A program made the translations under genes and the position numbers. Of a DNA stretch of 34,265 nt, positions 15,799-23,785 are shown piece after piece (position 1 is the first letter of the stretch; every line of letters begins with the position of its first letter). The stretch is from Thermoplasmata archaeon (lineage in GTDB: Archaea; Thermoplasmatota; Thermoplasmata; UBA10834): assembly GCA_025457815.1 (NCBI GenBank), contig JALOTQ010000006.1, forward strand, positions 1 through 34,265. The letters run 5' to 3'. Under the pieces are notes generated by a model. It did no database searches, had not been told where the DNA came from, and saw only the letters and a program-made list of their open reading frames with translations.

Positions 15799-16347
15799 GT
15801 GGAGGACTACGCTCGAATACTAGATTACTTGCCCCAAGGACTCCCGGATGAAAAGATGTACAAGCGGGAGCCCGTAGCGTACGCCATTGGCGAGGACCAG
15901 TTCAAGCTTTTCGAGCTCGTGCCCAAGGAGAACGTGCCTCTTGCCCCGGGCGACAAGGTCTACATCGGCAAGGACCTCGAGCTGAGGCAGGAGATACTCC
16001 ATGTCAAGAAGCGGATCAGCTACAACGAGCTCACCAACGCCGCCCAGAGCGAGCTGCCCTTCGTCATATTGCAGGTCATAAAGGCGCACGAGGAGCGCTT
16101 CGTCAGATTCTTCAACGAATCCCAGCCCATCACCAGCAGGTTCCACATGCTGGAGCTCCTGCCGGGCCTTGGAAAGAAGACCATGTGGGCAATCGTCGAG
16201 GAGAGGAAGAAGGGCCCGTTCAGGGATGTGGCGGACATAACCACGAGGGTACCTCTCGCGCACCAGATCGAGAAGCATGTCGCGCAGCGGATCGAGGAAG
16301 AGCTGAAGAACCCCGACGAGAAGTACCGCATATTCGTCGCGAGATGA
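15799..16347 (+). CDS. DUF655 protein (putative nucleic-acid-binding, HhH)
   Basis: This 182-residue archaeal protein matches DUF655. It begins EDYARILDYLPQG and has the segment EPVAYAIGEDQFKLFELVPK, an S1/OB-like beta region at about residues 20-65. A helix-hairpin-helix follows at about 118-145 (MLELLPGLGKKTMWAIVEER). Its function is not established; the HhH and its constant position between rpoF and ksgA suggest RNA or DNA binding linked to transcription or ribosome assembly. The start is GTG 15799, with GGGGGGAT upstream as ribosome binding site. Confidence 0.9.
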   Translation: MEDYARILDYLPQGLPDEKMYKREPVAYAIGEDQFKLFELVPKENVPLAPGDKVYIGKDLELRQEILHVKKRISYNELTNAAQSELPFVILQVIKAHEERFVRFFNESQPITSRFHMLELLPGLGKKTMWAIVEERKKGPFRDVADITTRVPLAHQIEKHVAQRIEEELKNPDEKYRIFVAR

Positions 16348-16362
16348 TGCCTCGCGGGTCGG

Positions 16363-17211
16363 ATGGATGGCATGAGGGCAGAAGAGTTGAAGGCCATCCT
16401 CGGTTCGATGGGCAAGCGACCGTCGAAGAGGCTGGGCCAGAACTTCCTTCTTGACGATTCGGTTCTCAGGCGCGCTGTCGAGGCTGCGGACCTTTCAGAT
16501 AAGGACACCGTCCTCGAGATCGGGCCCGGTCTCGGCAACCTCACGGAGGAGCTTCTGAGGACGGGCGCCAAGGTGGTGGCCGTGGAACAGGACCCGGAGT
16601 TCTGCAGGTTCCTTGAGCGCAGATTCGGCGACCGTGTCAGACTGGTCCGAGCGGACGCAGTGAAGGCGTTCCTGCCTGAGTTCAACAAGGTCGTCTCGAA
16701 CCTGCCTTACCAGATATCCTCCCCCATCACGTTCAAGCTGCTGGACGCGGGCTTCGACACGGCGGTGCTGATGCTGCAGAGGGAGTTCGCGGAGAGGATG
16801 GTCGCGACGAATGGCACGGCTGAGTATGGCAGGCTCTCGGTCGGGGTCTACTATAGGTCGGAGTGCGAGATACTGTTCAACGTCTCAAGGGCGTCCTTCT
16901 GGCCGCAGCCCAAGGTGGACTCGTGCGTTGTCAGGCTCGTGCCAAGGGGACCTCCCTTCCAAGTCGATGACGAGGATGCGTTCTTCAGGGTGACGAAGGC
17001 GATCTTCTCCCACAGGCGCAAGAAGATCCTGAACTCGCTCCTTACTGACCCGTCAGTGGCGTCTCTGGTGGAAGGCATGGAGAAGGAGACACTTGCCAGG
17101 TTGCCCTATTCGGATCAGAGGGCCGAGGAACTCTCTCCCGAGATGATCGGGCAGATATCAGACGCCCTGGTCGCCCTCAGGTCTTCTTCGGCTTCAAAGC
17201 GAACTTCTTGA
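16363..17211 (+). CDS. ksgA: 16S rRNA dimethyladenosine transferase KsgA/RsmA (Dim1)
   Basis: This protein of about 282 residues dimethylates two adjacent adenines near the 3' end of 16S rRNA during small-subunit assembly. It shows SKRLGQNFLLDDSV, the SAM motif VLEIGPGLGNLTEELL (about residues 50-65), VEQDPEF, and the catalytic NLPYQISSP at about 113-121. The C-terminal domain has SHRRKKILNSLL. Two in-frame ATGs at 16363 and 16372 could serve as start. It ends the pus10 operon, and the last 35 nt overlap the end of the convergent DUF1611 gene. Confidence 0.95.
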   Translation: MDGMRAEELKAILGSMGKRPSKRLGQNFLLDDSVLRRAVEAADLSDKDTVLEIGPGLGNLTEELLRTGAKVVAVEQDPEFCRFLERRFGDRVRLVRADAVKAFLPEFNKVVSNLPYQISSPITFKLLDAGFDTAVLMLQREFAERMVATNGTAEYGRLSVGVYYRSECEILFNVSRASFWPQPKVDSCVVRLVPRGPPFQVDDEDAFFRVTKAIFSHRRKKILNSLLTDPSVASLVEGMEKETLARLPYSDQRAEELSPEMIGQISDALVALRSSSASKRTS

Positions 17212-18256
17212 TGATGGCGTCCGCGATCTTGTCAACGCCATCGACTAGGGGGTCGCATGCTGGAACGCGGTACTTCTTCTCGTACTCCGATATCTTCTTC
17301 TCGACCTGCTTCCTGGTCATCTCCGTGTGGTTGATCGTTATGCCGACTATGTCGGTCTTGGCGTAGACCTTGATGAGCTCCATTTCACGGTCTATCGTCC
17401 CGTTGGGCAGATGCAATTCGTCCGTGTGATAGCTCCTGTGCTTCCTCGCGGGCGCATGCTGTAGTACGACCGTGCTCGGCGCAGATGCGCAGACGATGGC
17501 CCTCGAGCCCGTCACATAGGCCGGGTGGCTCAACGCCCCCTGCCCCTCCACGATTATGACCTGTGGCTTCTCGGCCCGGTAGGCCATGTCGATCGCGTTC
17601 TCGAGCTCGCCGACGACGTAGTCTCCCCTGATGGCGTCCAGAGGTATCCCGAACCTCGAACCCTGCAGGAGGCCGGTCTGGCCCGTCGCGACGAAGCTCG
17701 TCCGTATGCCGCGCTCGTTGAGCTTCTTGGCGAGTATGACGCCCGTCGTCCGCTTCCCGCTCGCGGCGTCCGTGCCCAGTATGGGTATCCTCACGCACTT
17801 CATCTTGGTGGCCAGGCCACGGTAGTGGTGCATCGTCTCAAGTGGTGGCTCCTTCCGTATGTCGGTGATGGTCGCGCCATGCTTCTTGGCGAGCTTGGAG
17901 AACTCGGGATCCTGGTTGAGCCACTCGTGCAGGCCGGAGATGACGTCGATCTTTTTCCCCAGGGCCTCGGCGATGATGGGTCTGAATTGCTTCGGCAGCA
18001 TGCCGCCCACGGTCGCAACGCCGATGATCAGGTAGTCTGGCCTTCGCTTCTGCCTGGCGAGAGCTTCGCCCAGCGAGGCGAATATGGGTATCCCAGCCTT
18101 CTTGCCGTCAAGGACCTCGCCAGCATCCTTGCCTGCGGACGTGCTGTCGATGATCCCGAGTATCTCAAACCTAAGGGAGTGTCTGACCAGTCCAGCGGCG
18201 GTCTTTCCTGGCGGTCTGTTGAACGCCCCTTCGCAGAGAACGAGAGCGGTCTCCAT
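17177..18256 (-). CDS. DUF1611 family protein with P-loop-like domain
   Basis: This 359-residue protein belongs to the DUF1611 family (related to bacterial DgcN-type proteins). The N-terminal Rossmann-like part includes GIIDSTSAGKDAGEVLDG and YLIIGVATVGGMLP. The C-terminal part starts with a P-loop-like IPILGTDAASGKRTTG (about residues 158-172) and contains VIIVEGQGALSHPAY. A biochemical role is not settled; some bacterial relatives act with D-amino-acid metabolism, which I cannot assert here. I chose ATG 18256 over an earlier start at 18334 because a TATA-like box sits 27 nt upstream. Its end overlaps ksgA by 35 nt. Confidence 0.85.
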   Translation of the reverse strand: METALVLCEGAFNRPPGKTAAGLVRHSLRFEILGIIDSTSAGKDAGEVLDGKKAGIPIFASLGEALARQKRRPDYLIIGVATVGGMLPKQFRPIIAEALGKKIDVISGLHEWLNQDPEFSKLAKKHGATITDIRKEPPLETMHHYRGLATKMKCVRIPILGTDAASGKRTTGVILAKKLNERGIRTSFVATGQTGLLQGSRFGIPLDAIRGDYVVGELENAIDMAYRAEKPQVIIVEGQGALSHPAYVTGSRAIVCASAPSTVVLQHAPARKHRSYHTDELHLPNGTIDREMELIKVYAKTDIVGITINHTEMTRKQVEKKISEYEKKYRVPACDPLVDGVDKIADAIIKKFALKPKKT

Positions 18257-18278
18257 GGTCAGCCGCAGGCGAGTGGCC

Positions 18279-18286
18279 GTATAAAT
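18279..18286 (-). promoter_or_regulatory. TATA-like box of the DUF1611 gene
   Basis: ATTTATAC on the minus strand is centred about 27 nt before the ATG at 18256, a strong match to an archaeal TATA box of a leaderless gene. Confidence 0.6.
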
Positions 18287-18382
18287 CATTTCACAACGTA
18301 TCGGAATTGTGGATATTGCGCTGGATATGGGCACCGAGCAGTTTTTCTATTCAGAACCTCATCGGCCCTCGGGGGGAATAGC

Positions 18383-19570
18383 GTGCTCGTTGGCATAGTA
18401 GGGAAACCCAATGTCGGCAAGTCCACCTTTTTCTCGGCGCTGACTCTCGCGACTGCCCAGATCGCATCATACCCGTTCACGACCATCGAAGCGAACCGAG
18501 GAGTGGGATACGTCAGGGGGCAGTGTCCCCATGTCGCGTTCGGGAAGCAGTGCACGCCTAACAACTCGCCTTGCGAGAACGGCACGAGATTCGTGCCAAT
18601 CGAGGTGTTGGACGTGGCCGGCCTTGTCCCTGACGCTCATGCTGGCCGCGGCCTCGGGAACAAGTTCTTGGACGACCTCCGCCAGGCGGACGCGTTCATC
18701 CACGTCGTCGATGCCAGCGGGGGCACGGACTTCGAGGGGAATCCAGTCGGGGTGGGCGACCACGACCCTGTCCTCGATGTAAGCTTCCTCGAGAAGGAGA
18801 TATCGTACTGGATCTACGGGATACTCGAGAAGAATTTCACCAAGATAGCCAAGCAGTCGAAGCTCGCTGGCACGAAGATCGAGAAGTCCCTCCACGAGAA
18901 GCTCACCGGCCTCTCGATAACCGAGAGCCAAATACTCGCAGCGCTACGGCACACGCCAGCAGAACAGGACGCCTCGCTCTGGAACGACCAGGACCTGCTT
19001 AGGTTCTGTCAGGAGCTCCAGAAGATCGCGAAGCCCATGATTATCGCCGCCAACAAGGCGGATATCGCGCCCAAGGAGAACATCGAGAAGCTGAAAGCGA
19101 CAGGATACCCGGTCGTTCCGACGAGCGCGGAGTACGAGCTCGCGCTCCGGAGGGCCACGAAGGCCGGGCTCATCAGCTATGTCCCAGGGAACAACCATTT
19201 CGAGTTCCCCAGCAAGGACAAGCTGAACGAGAAGCAGATCGCGGCCTGCACCAAGATGGGGGATTGGCTCAGGGACAACGGCACCACGGGCGTTCAGGCC
19301 GTGCTCGAGGACGTCGTGTTCAAGGTCCTCGACATGATGATCATCTATCCGGTGGAGGACGAGCATCACTGGACGGACAAGCAGAACCGGATACTGCCGG
19401 ACGCGTATCTGATGAGGCGCGGGACGAACGCCAAGGACCTTGCATACAAGGTACACAGTGACCTGGGTGATAACTTTATTAGGGCGATTGACGGAAAGAC
19501 CCACATGACGATAGGTCACGACCATGTCCTGAAGGACAATGATGTGATCAAGATAGTCGCAAGAGCTTGA
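18383..19570 (+). CDS. ychF: YchF/Ola1-related redox-type GTPase/ATPase with TGS domain
   Basis: This 395-residue Obg-like NTPase has G1 GKPNVGKS at residues 7-14, G2-like YPFTTIEANRG, G3 DVAGLVP at about 77-83 and NKAD as G4. A cysteine cluster, CPHVAFGKQCTPNNSPC, at about 48-64 is typical of the archaeal branch. The C-terminus is a TGS domain (TNAKDLAYKVHSDLGDNFI through VLKDNDVIKIVAR). It is likely ribosome-associated. The frame runs far upstream to 17525, but GTG 18383 gives the standard N-terminus and has GGGGGG at 18371-18376. The family-B polymerase gene follows directly. Confidence 0.93.
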   Translation: MLVGIVGKPNVGKSTFFSALTLATAQIASYPFTTIEANRGVGYVRGQCPHVAFGKQCTPNNSPCENGTRFVPIEVLDVAGLVPDAHAGRGLGNKFLDDLRQADAFIHVVDASGGTDFEGNPVGVGDHDPVLDVSFLEKEISYWIYGILEKNFTKIAKQSKLAGTKIEKSLHEKLTGLSITESQILAALRHTPAEQDASLWNDQDLLRFCQELQKIAKPMIIAANKADIAPKENIEKLKATGYPVVPTSAEYELALRRATKAGLISYVPGNNHFEFPSKDKLNEKQIAACTKMGDWLRDNGTTGVQAVLEDVVFKVLDMMIIYPVEDEHHWTDKQNRILPDAYLMRRGTNAKDLAYKVHSDLGDNFIRAIDGKTHMTIGHDHVLKDNDVIKIVARA

Positions 19571-19575
19571 TTTCG

Positions 19576-21993
19576 ATGGGATCTTGGGACATTAGGCTGA
19601 TCGGCGCCTCGTACAAGAAGATGGAGGGGGACCTCGCCGTCCATATCTACGGCAAGACGAGGGACGGGAAGTCCATCGCGGTCAAGTATACGGGCTTCGA
19701 GCCGTACTTCTTCTTCGTCGAGCCGGACTCCAAGGACGCTCTTCAGGAGATCGTCGACATGCTCGGCACGGACGAGCGCGTGAAGCGTCTCGAGGATGCC
19801 GAGCTGCTGTACAAGGGCGAGATGAAGAAGTGCAAGAGGGTGGTCGCGACATTCCCCTGGCTGGTTCCTGACATCAGGAAGACCATCATTCCGAAGACAA
19901 CAGTCCTCGCTGCCGATATCCCGTTCCACTTCAGGTTCGTCTACGACATGAAAATCGGCTCGTGCGCCCGGGTGATCGGGGAGGAGCTCGATGACAAGGC
20001 TTACAGAACCGACCTGGTCGTCAAGGCGGAGCGGTTCGAGCCAATCAAGGCCTTCAGGCCGAAGCTGACCATACTCAGCTTCGATGTCGAGACGAGCCTC
20101 AAGGAACCCAAGATATTCTGCATCTGTTCCATCCTGAAGAAGGGCGACAGGATCGAGGACAAGCACTTCCCGGGGGACGGTCCTGGCGGCGAGAGGCAGA
20201 TGATCCAGGATTTCGTCAAGTACATTCACGAGACGGATCCGGATGTCATCACGGGCTACAACATCGACGGGTTCGACATCCCGCAGATACTGCAGCGGGC
20301 AGAGGCGCTGAGGATGCCTGAGCTCTCCTGGGGAAGGTATCCGGGAGGGCTGTCGCAGTACAACAACAGGTTCTGGTGGACCGAGGGCAGGATCATCGTC
20401 GATGCGTGGTGGGCCGTGAAGAAGATCCTGAAGCCCAAGCAGGAGACGCTCAACGCGGTCTCGAAGCTGCTGCTCGGCGAGGAGAAGCACGATGTCGACC
20501 CCAAGAAGATGGACGAGGAATGGGCCTCCGACAAGGAGAAGGTGATGAAGTACTGCGCCCAGGACAGCATGCTCGCCCTCAAGGTCCTCGAGAAGATCGC
20601 CGTCCTGCAGCGGGGTATGGACCTTGCGACGGTTTCGATGCTGCCGCTGGACGATGTTGTCAACGGTACCACCTCGCAGCTGGTCGACTCGATACTGATA
20701 CGGGAGGCCGACAGGGAACATGTCGCCGTGCCCATGACCACCCGCAACTACGAGGAGGCGGAGACCATCGAGGGCGGGTATGTGCACGAGATGAAGCAGG
20801 GCCTGTTCCACTGGGTTCTCACGCTCGACTTCAGGAGCATGTACCCGAGCATGATCATATCGAAGAACATCTGCTTCACCACCCTGTCCCCCAAGGGGAC
20901 CATAGAGTCTCCAACGGGCGCGAGGTTCCTCGACAAGAGCGTCCGCGAGGGGCTTCTCCCCAGGATACTCATCAGGCTGATGGAGGAGCGTGCTTCGACC
21001 AAGAAGGCGATGAAGGAGGCGAAGACTCCCGACGAGAAGGACTACTACAACGGCCTCCAGGAAGCCATCAAGATACTGATGAACTCGTTCTACGGAGTTC
21101 TCGCATCCTCGTTCTACAGGTTCACCGACCCGAAGATCGGCGCGAGCATCACGGCCTTCGCGAGGGAGGCGACCAAGGACCTCATCAAGAAGCTCGAGGC
21201 CGAAGGCCTCGAGGTCATCTACTCCGACACCGACTCGGTGTTCTTCCTATCGCCTCATCCGAACCTCGAGGAGAGCGTCAGGCTCGGGCAGCAGATCGCT
21301 GAGCGGTTCTCGTCGGGGAACGTTGTGCTCGAGTTCGAGAAGATAATGAACCCGTTCTTCTCCCACGGCATGAAGAAGCGGTATGTGGGCAGGATGGTCT
21401 GGCCAAGGAACGAGATGATCATCAGGGGCTACGAGATGCGCAGGACTGACTCGTTCGATCTCCAGAGCGAGACCTTACAGGTGGTCTTCGAGAAGATCCT
21501 GGACGGCGACAACGACGGCGCGGTCACATACACCAAAGATGTCCTGCGGCAGCTCATGGACGGAGAGATCGACCCTGGCAAGCTCGTGATATCGCGCTCG
21601 GTCAAGGACGAGAGCCAGTACAAGAACAGCGAGAGCATGATCAACGTAAGGGTCGCGAAGAAGCTGAAGGAGCTGGGGTACGAGGTTGTGCCGGGGATGA
21701 AGGTCTCATGGATAATCACGGACTCGAAGTCGTCCCAGCAGAAGTTCGAGCCTTGGGTCGAGAGCAGGGGCTTGCCGGAGGGCGTCAAGCCAGACTACCG
21801 CTACTATGCCACTCGCGTCGCCGCCACCGTGTCGAGGGTCACGGACTCCTTCGGATGGGACGAGAGGAAGCTGGTCTCAGACGGGTCTCAGAAGACGCTC
21901 GTTTTCGATGGCACGGAGACGAAGAGCAGGCCGAGGGAGAGTCCAAAGGCCAAGAAGACCGACAAGAAGTTGAGCCTGGACCATTTCATGTGA
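19576..21993 (+). CDS. polB: Family B DNA polymerase with 3'-5' exonuclease
   Basis: This 805-residue replicative-type polymerase has all the expected motifs. Exo I is SFDVETS (D170, E172), Exo II GYNIDGFDIP (D231), Exo III YCAQDSM (Y326, D330). Polymerase motif A is DFRSMYPSMI (D418), motif B AIKILMNSFYGV (about 498-508), and motif C YSDTDSV (D551, D553). No intein interrupts it. The last residues, KKLSLDHFM, resemble a PCNA-interacting (PIP) peptide with K in place of Q and M in place of the final aromatic residue. The start could also be TTG 19567, which overlaps the preceding stop. Confidence 0.96.
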   Translation: MGSWDIRLIGASYKKMEGDLAVHIYGKTRDGKSIAVKYTGFEPYFFFVEPDSKDALQEIVDMLGTDERVKRLEDAELLYKGEMKKCKRVVATFPWLVPDIRKTIIPKTTVLAADIPFHFRFVYDMKIGSCARVIGEELDDKAYRTDLVVKAERFEPIKAFRPKLTILSFDVETSLKEPKIFCICSILKKGDRIEDKHFPGDGPGGERQMIQDFVKYIHETDPDVITGYNIDGFDIPQILQRAEALRMPELSWGRYPGGLSQYNNRFWWTEGRIIVDAWWAVKKILKPKQETLNAVSKLLLGEEKHDVDPKKMDEEWASDKEKVMKYCAQDSMLALKVLEKIAVLQRGMDLATVSMLPLDDVVNGTTSQLVDSILIREADREHVAVPMTTRNYEEAETIEGGYVHEMKQGLFHWVLTLDFRSMYPSMIISKNICFTTLSPKGTIESPTGARFLDKSVREGLLPRILIRLMEERASTKKAMKEAKTPDEKDYYNGLQEAIKILMNSFYGVLASSFYRFTDPKIGASITAFAREATKDLIKKLEAEGLEVIYSDTDSVFFLSPHPNLEESVRLGQQIAERFSSGNVVLEFEKIMNPFFSHGMKKRYVGRMVWPRNEMIIRGYEMRRTDSFDLQSETLQVVFEKILDGDNDGAVTYTKDVLRQLMDGEIDPGKLVISRSVKDESQYKNSESMINVRVAKKLKELGYEVVPGMKVSWIITDSKSSQQKFEPWVESRGLPEGVKPDYRYYATRVAATVSRVTDSFGWDERKLVSDGSQKTLVFDGTETKSRPRESPKAKKTDKKLSLDHFM

Positions 21994-22031
21994 CGGCCTG
22001 CACGGCTTTCGCATTGTACCTACCCAAACCA

Positions 22032-22038
22032 TCAATAC
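22032..22038 (+). promoter_or_regulatory. TATA-like box of the GNAT gene
   Basis: TCAATAC is centred about 26 nt before the GTG start at 22061, supporting a leaderless GTG message. Confidence 0.4.
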
Positions 22039-22060
22039 TCGTTCTCCCGCTCTAGCTTGC

Positions 22061-22900
22061 GTGAACATCTCAATCGTGCCGTTCGGCTCAGGCGACATCC
22101 CGTTCGGGAAGTCGCTCACAGACGCAGAGGAATGGCACCGCACCGGGGCGGACTGGGCAAGGTTGCTGCGGATCGAGCCCCAGGGTGTTTTCAAGGCGAC
22201 GGTCGATGGGAAGGGTGCAGGCGTGGCTGCGATCACGAGCTACGGGAAGCTGGCGTGGGTCCATTCTGTTATCGTAGACCGGAAGTACCGAGGCCAGGGT
22301 GTCGGGAAGGCCCTGGTGAACGCCTGCATCGACTACTCTGATGGTCTGGGGGTCCGGACCCTCAAGCTGGACGCCGTACCACCCGCGAAGAAGTTCTATG
22401 AGAAGCTCGAATTCAAGACGGAGTTCGAATCCCTCAGGTTCACCCGCTCCGGAGCGAAAGGCTCCGCTCTGGTCCAGCGGATGAGACCCGAGGACCTCCC
22501 GCGAGTCGAGGCGTTCGATCAGACCATGACGAAGATCGACAGGACGAGGGTCATTCGGGAGATATTCAGGGACAATCCAGAGTGGGCATTCATGGCAAGG
22601 GATTCACACGGGATCCGAGGCTACCTCCTGGGCAGGCCGGACGACGCTCGGGTCAATCTAGGGCCGTGCATCTGTGTTCCCGGAACGGAGCAGTGGTTCG
22701 TGAAGATGGTCAGGAGCGCGATGAGCACCGTTCCTGAGAAATCGTACAGGATATGCGTGGCCGCGACGAATCACAAGGCATTGATCGCTCTCAAGAGCAT
22801 GAGCTTCCAAGTCTCTCAGTCATCAACTCGAATGTACATGGGGGAGAAGTTCTCGGAGACTGAGGCGAACTTCGCGATGATATCTCCCGAGAAAGGATGA
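22061..22900 (+). CDS. GNAT-type N-acetyltransferase (two-domain)
   Basis: This 279-residue protein has an N-terminal GNAT domain with the acetyl-CoA-binding element VHSVIVDRKYRGQGVGKALV at about residues 67-86 (R/Q-x-x-G-x-G/A). The second half, about 135-275, looks like a further GNAT-like fold (ALVQRMRPEDLPRVEAFDQ, and SYRICVAATNHKALIALKSM near the end). Two-domain GNATs of this kind have varied substrates and I cannot name one. GTG 22061 is the start. It lies between polB and the L15e gene with its own promoter. Confidence 0.85.
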   Translation: MNISIVPFGSGDIPFGKSLTDAEEWHRTGADWARLLRIEPQGVFKATVDGKGAGVAAITSYGKLAWVHSVIVDRKYRGQGVGKALVNACIDYSDGLGVRTLKLDAVPPAKKFYEKLEFKTEFESLRFTRSGAKGSALVQRMRPEDLPRVEAFDQTMTKIDRTRVIREIFRDNPEWAFMARDSHGIRGYLLGRPDDARVNLGPCICVPGTEQWFVKMVRSAMSTVPEKSYRICVAATNHKALIALKSMSFQVSQSSTRMYMGEKFSETEANFAMISPEKG

Positions 22901-22943
22901 AGCCAGCTGCCCCGGGGAGCGATGAACGCCGCTATTCAACACG

Positions 22944-22952
22944 TTTATATAA
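22944..22952 (+). promoter_or_regulatory. Strong TATA box of the L15e gene
   Basis: TTTATATAA is the best TATA-box match in the window. Transcription should begin near 22970-22977, which leaves a leader of about 80 nt before the L15e ATG, unusually long for this genome. Confidence 0.7.
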
Positions 22953-22970
22953 GCCAAGCCTTTTGGTGTG

Positions 22971-23010
22971 TCTCGCAGCGGCGAGATCCGCCTGGTCTCG
23001 CAATACCGGG
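22971..23010 (+). promoter_or_regulatory. Candidate structured leader of L15e with alternative hairpins
   Basis: GCGAGA at 22981-22986 can pair with TCTCGC on either side, at 22971-22976 (4-nt loop) or at 22996-23001 (9-nt loop). CCTGGT at 22991-22996 can pair with ACCGGG at 23005-23010 (one G-U pair). The middle pairing and the two outer ones exclude each other. The predicted transcription start falls close to or inside the first arm, so the first hairpin may be partial in the RNA. This is a fold read by eye. Confidence 0.4.
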
Positions 23011-23056
23011 GATGTGCGCTCATGCGTGAACCCGAAAACGGCTGGATGTGAACACA

Positions 23057-23785
23057 ATGGCAGAAGAGGCGAAGAAGGCTCCCGCGAAGAAGGAGCGCAA
23101 GGTCAAGGAACCCGCTGAGGCGCCAGTTGAGGCGGCCCCGGCAGCGGCCCCCCAGACCGGGGCGGCAGCGCCCGAGGGCAAGAAGCCCGTCAGCGGCAAG
23201 AACATGTATCATTTTATGGGCGAGGCCTGGAAGGACCCTTCCAGCGACGCGATGAAGCAGCTGATGTGGCAGAGGCTCGTGGACTGGAGGAAGGAAGGCA
23301 CCTACGTCAGGGTCGACAAGCCGCTCAGGCTGGACAGGGCCAGGACGCTGGGATACAAGGCGAAACCAGGCGTGGTCGTTGTCCGCACGAAGGTCAGGAA
23401 GGGCGGCCTGAGAAAGCACAGGATCAAGAAGGGCCGCAGGCCGAAGAGGAAAGGTATTCTGAAGATCACCATGAGGAAGAACATCCAGAGGATCGCAGAG
23501 GAGAGGACGGCCAAGCGCTACCCGAACCTCGAGGTCCTCGCGTCCTACTGGGTCGGAGAGGACGGCAGGCACAAGTGGTTCGAGATCATCATGCTGGACC
23601 CCAACCACCCCGTCATCAAGTCGGACCCGAAGCTCAACTGGATCTGCTCGACGAAGCACGCCAACAGGGCCAACAGGGGCCTTACACCGGCGGGCAAGAA
23701 GGGCAGGGGCTTAGTGAGGACCCGTGGGATGGGAGTGGAGAAGAACCGACCGTCCCTCAGGGCGCACAACAGGCAGGGTACCTAG
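23057..23785 (+). CDS. rpl15e: 50S ribosomal protein L15e with N-terminal extension
   Basis: The body (about residues 49-242) is a standard L15e of the large ribosomal subunit: NMYHFMGEAWKDP, LMWQRLVDWRKEGTYVRVDK, RLDRARTLGYKAKPG, GLRKHRIKKGRRPKRKG and RGLTPAGKKGRGL. Before it lies an unusual tail of about 48 residues rich in Ala, Lys, Pro and Glu. ATG 23057 is chosen because GGATGTGA at 23044-23051 is a good ribosome binding site 5 nt upstream; a GTG at 23048 would lie inside that site. The stop TAG shares the sequence CTAG with the stop of the convergent gene. Confidence 0.94.
   Translation: MAEEAKKAPAKKERKVKEPAEAPVEAAPAAAPQTGAAAPEGKKPVSGKNMYHFMGEAWKDPSSDAMKQLMWQRLVDWRKEGTYVRVDKPLRLDRARTLGYKAKPGVVVVRTKVRKGGLRKHRIKKGRRPKRKGILKITMRKNIQRIAEERTAKRYPNLEVLASYWVGEDGRHKWFEIIMLDPNHPVIKSDPKLNWICSTKHANRANRGLTPAGKKGRGLVRTRGMGVEKNRPSLRAHNRQGT

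Noticed and set aside
17525-18382. N-terminal extension of the YchF frame
   Set aside because: It is antisense to DUF1611 and includes no known domain; the P-loop of YchF starts right after GTG 18383.
19516-20811. Minus-strand 431-codon frame opposite polB
   Set aside because: It is antisense to the exonuclease and polymerase motifs of a complete family-B polymerase and has no family resemblance.
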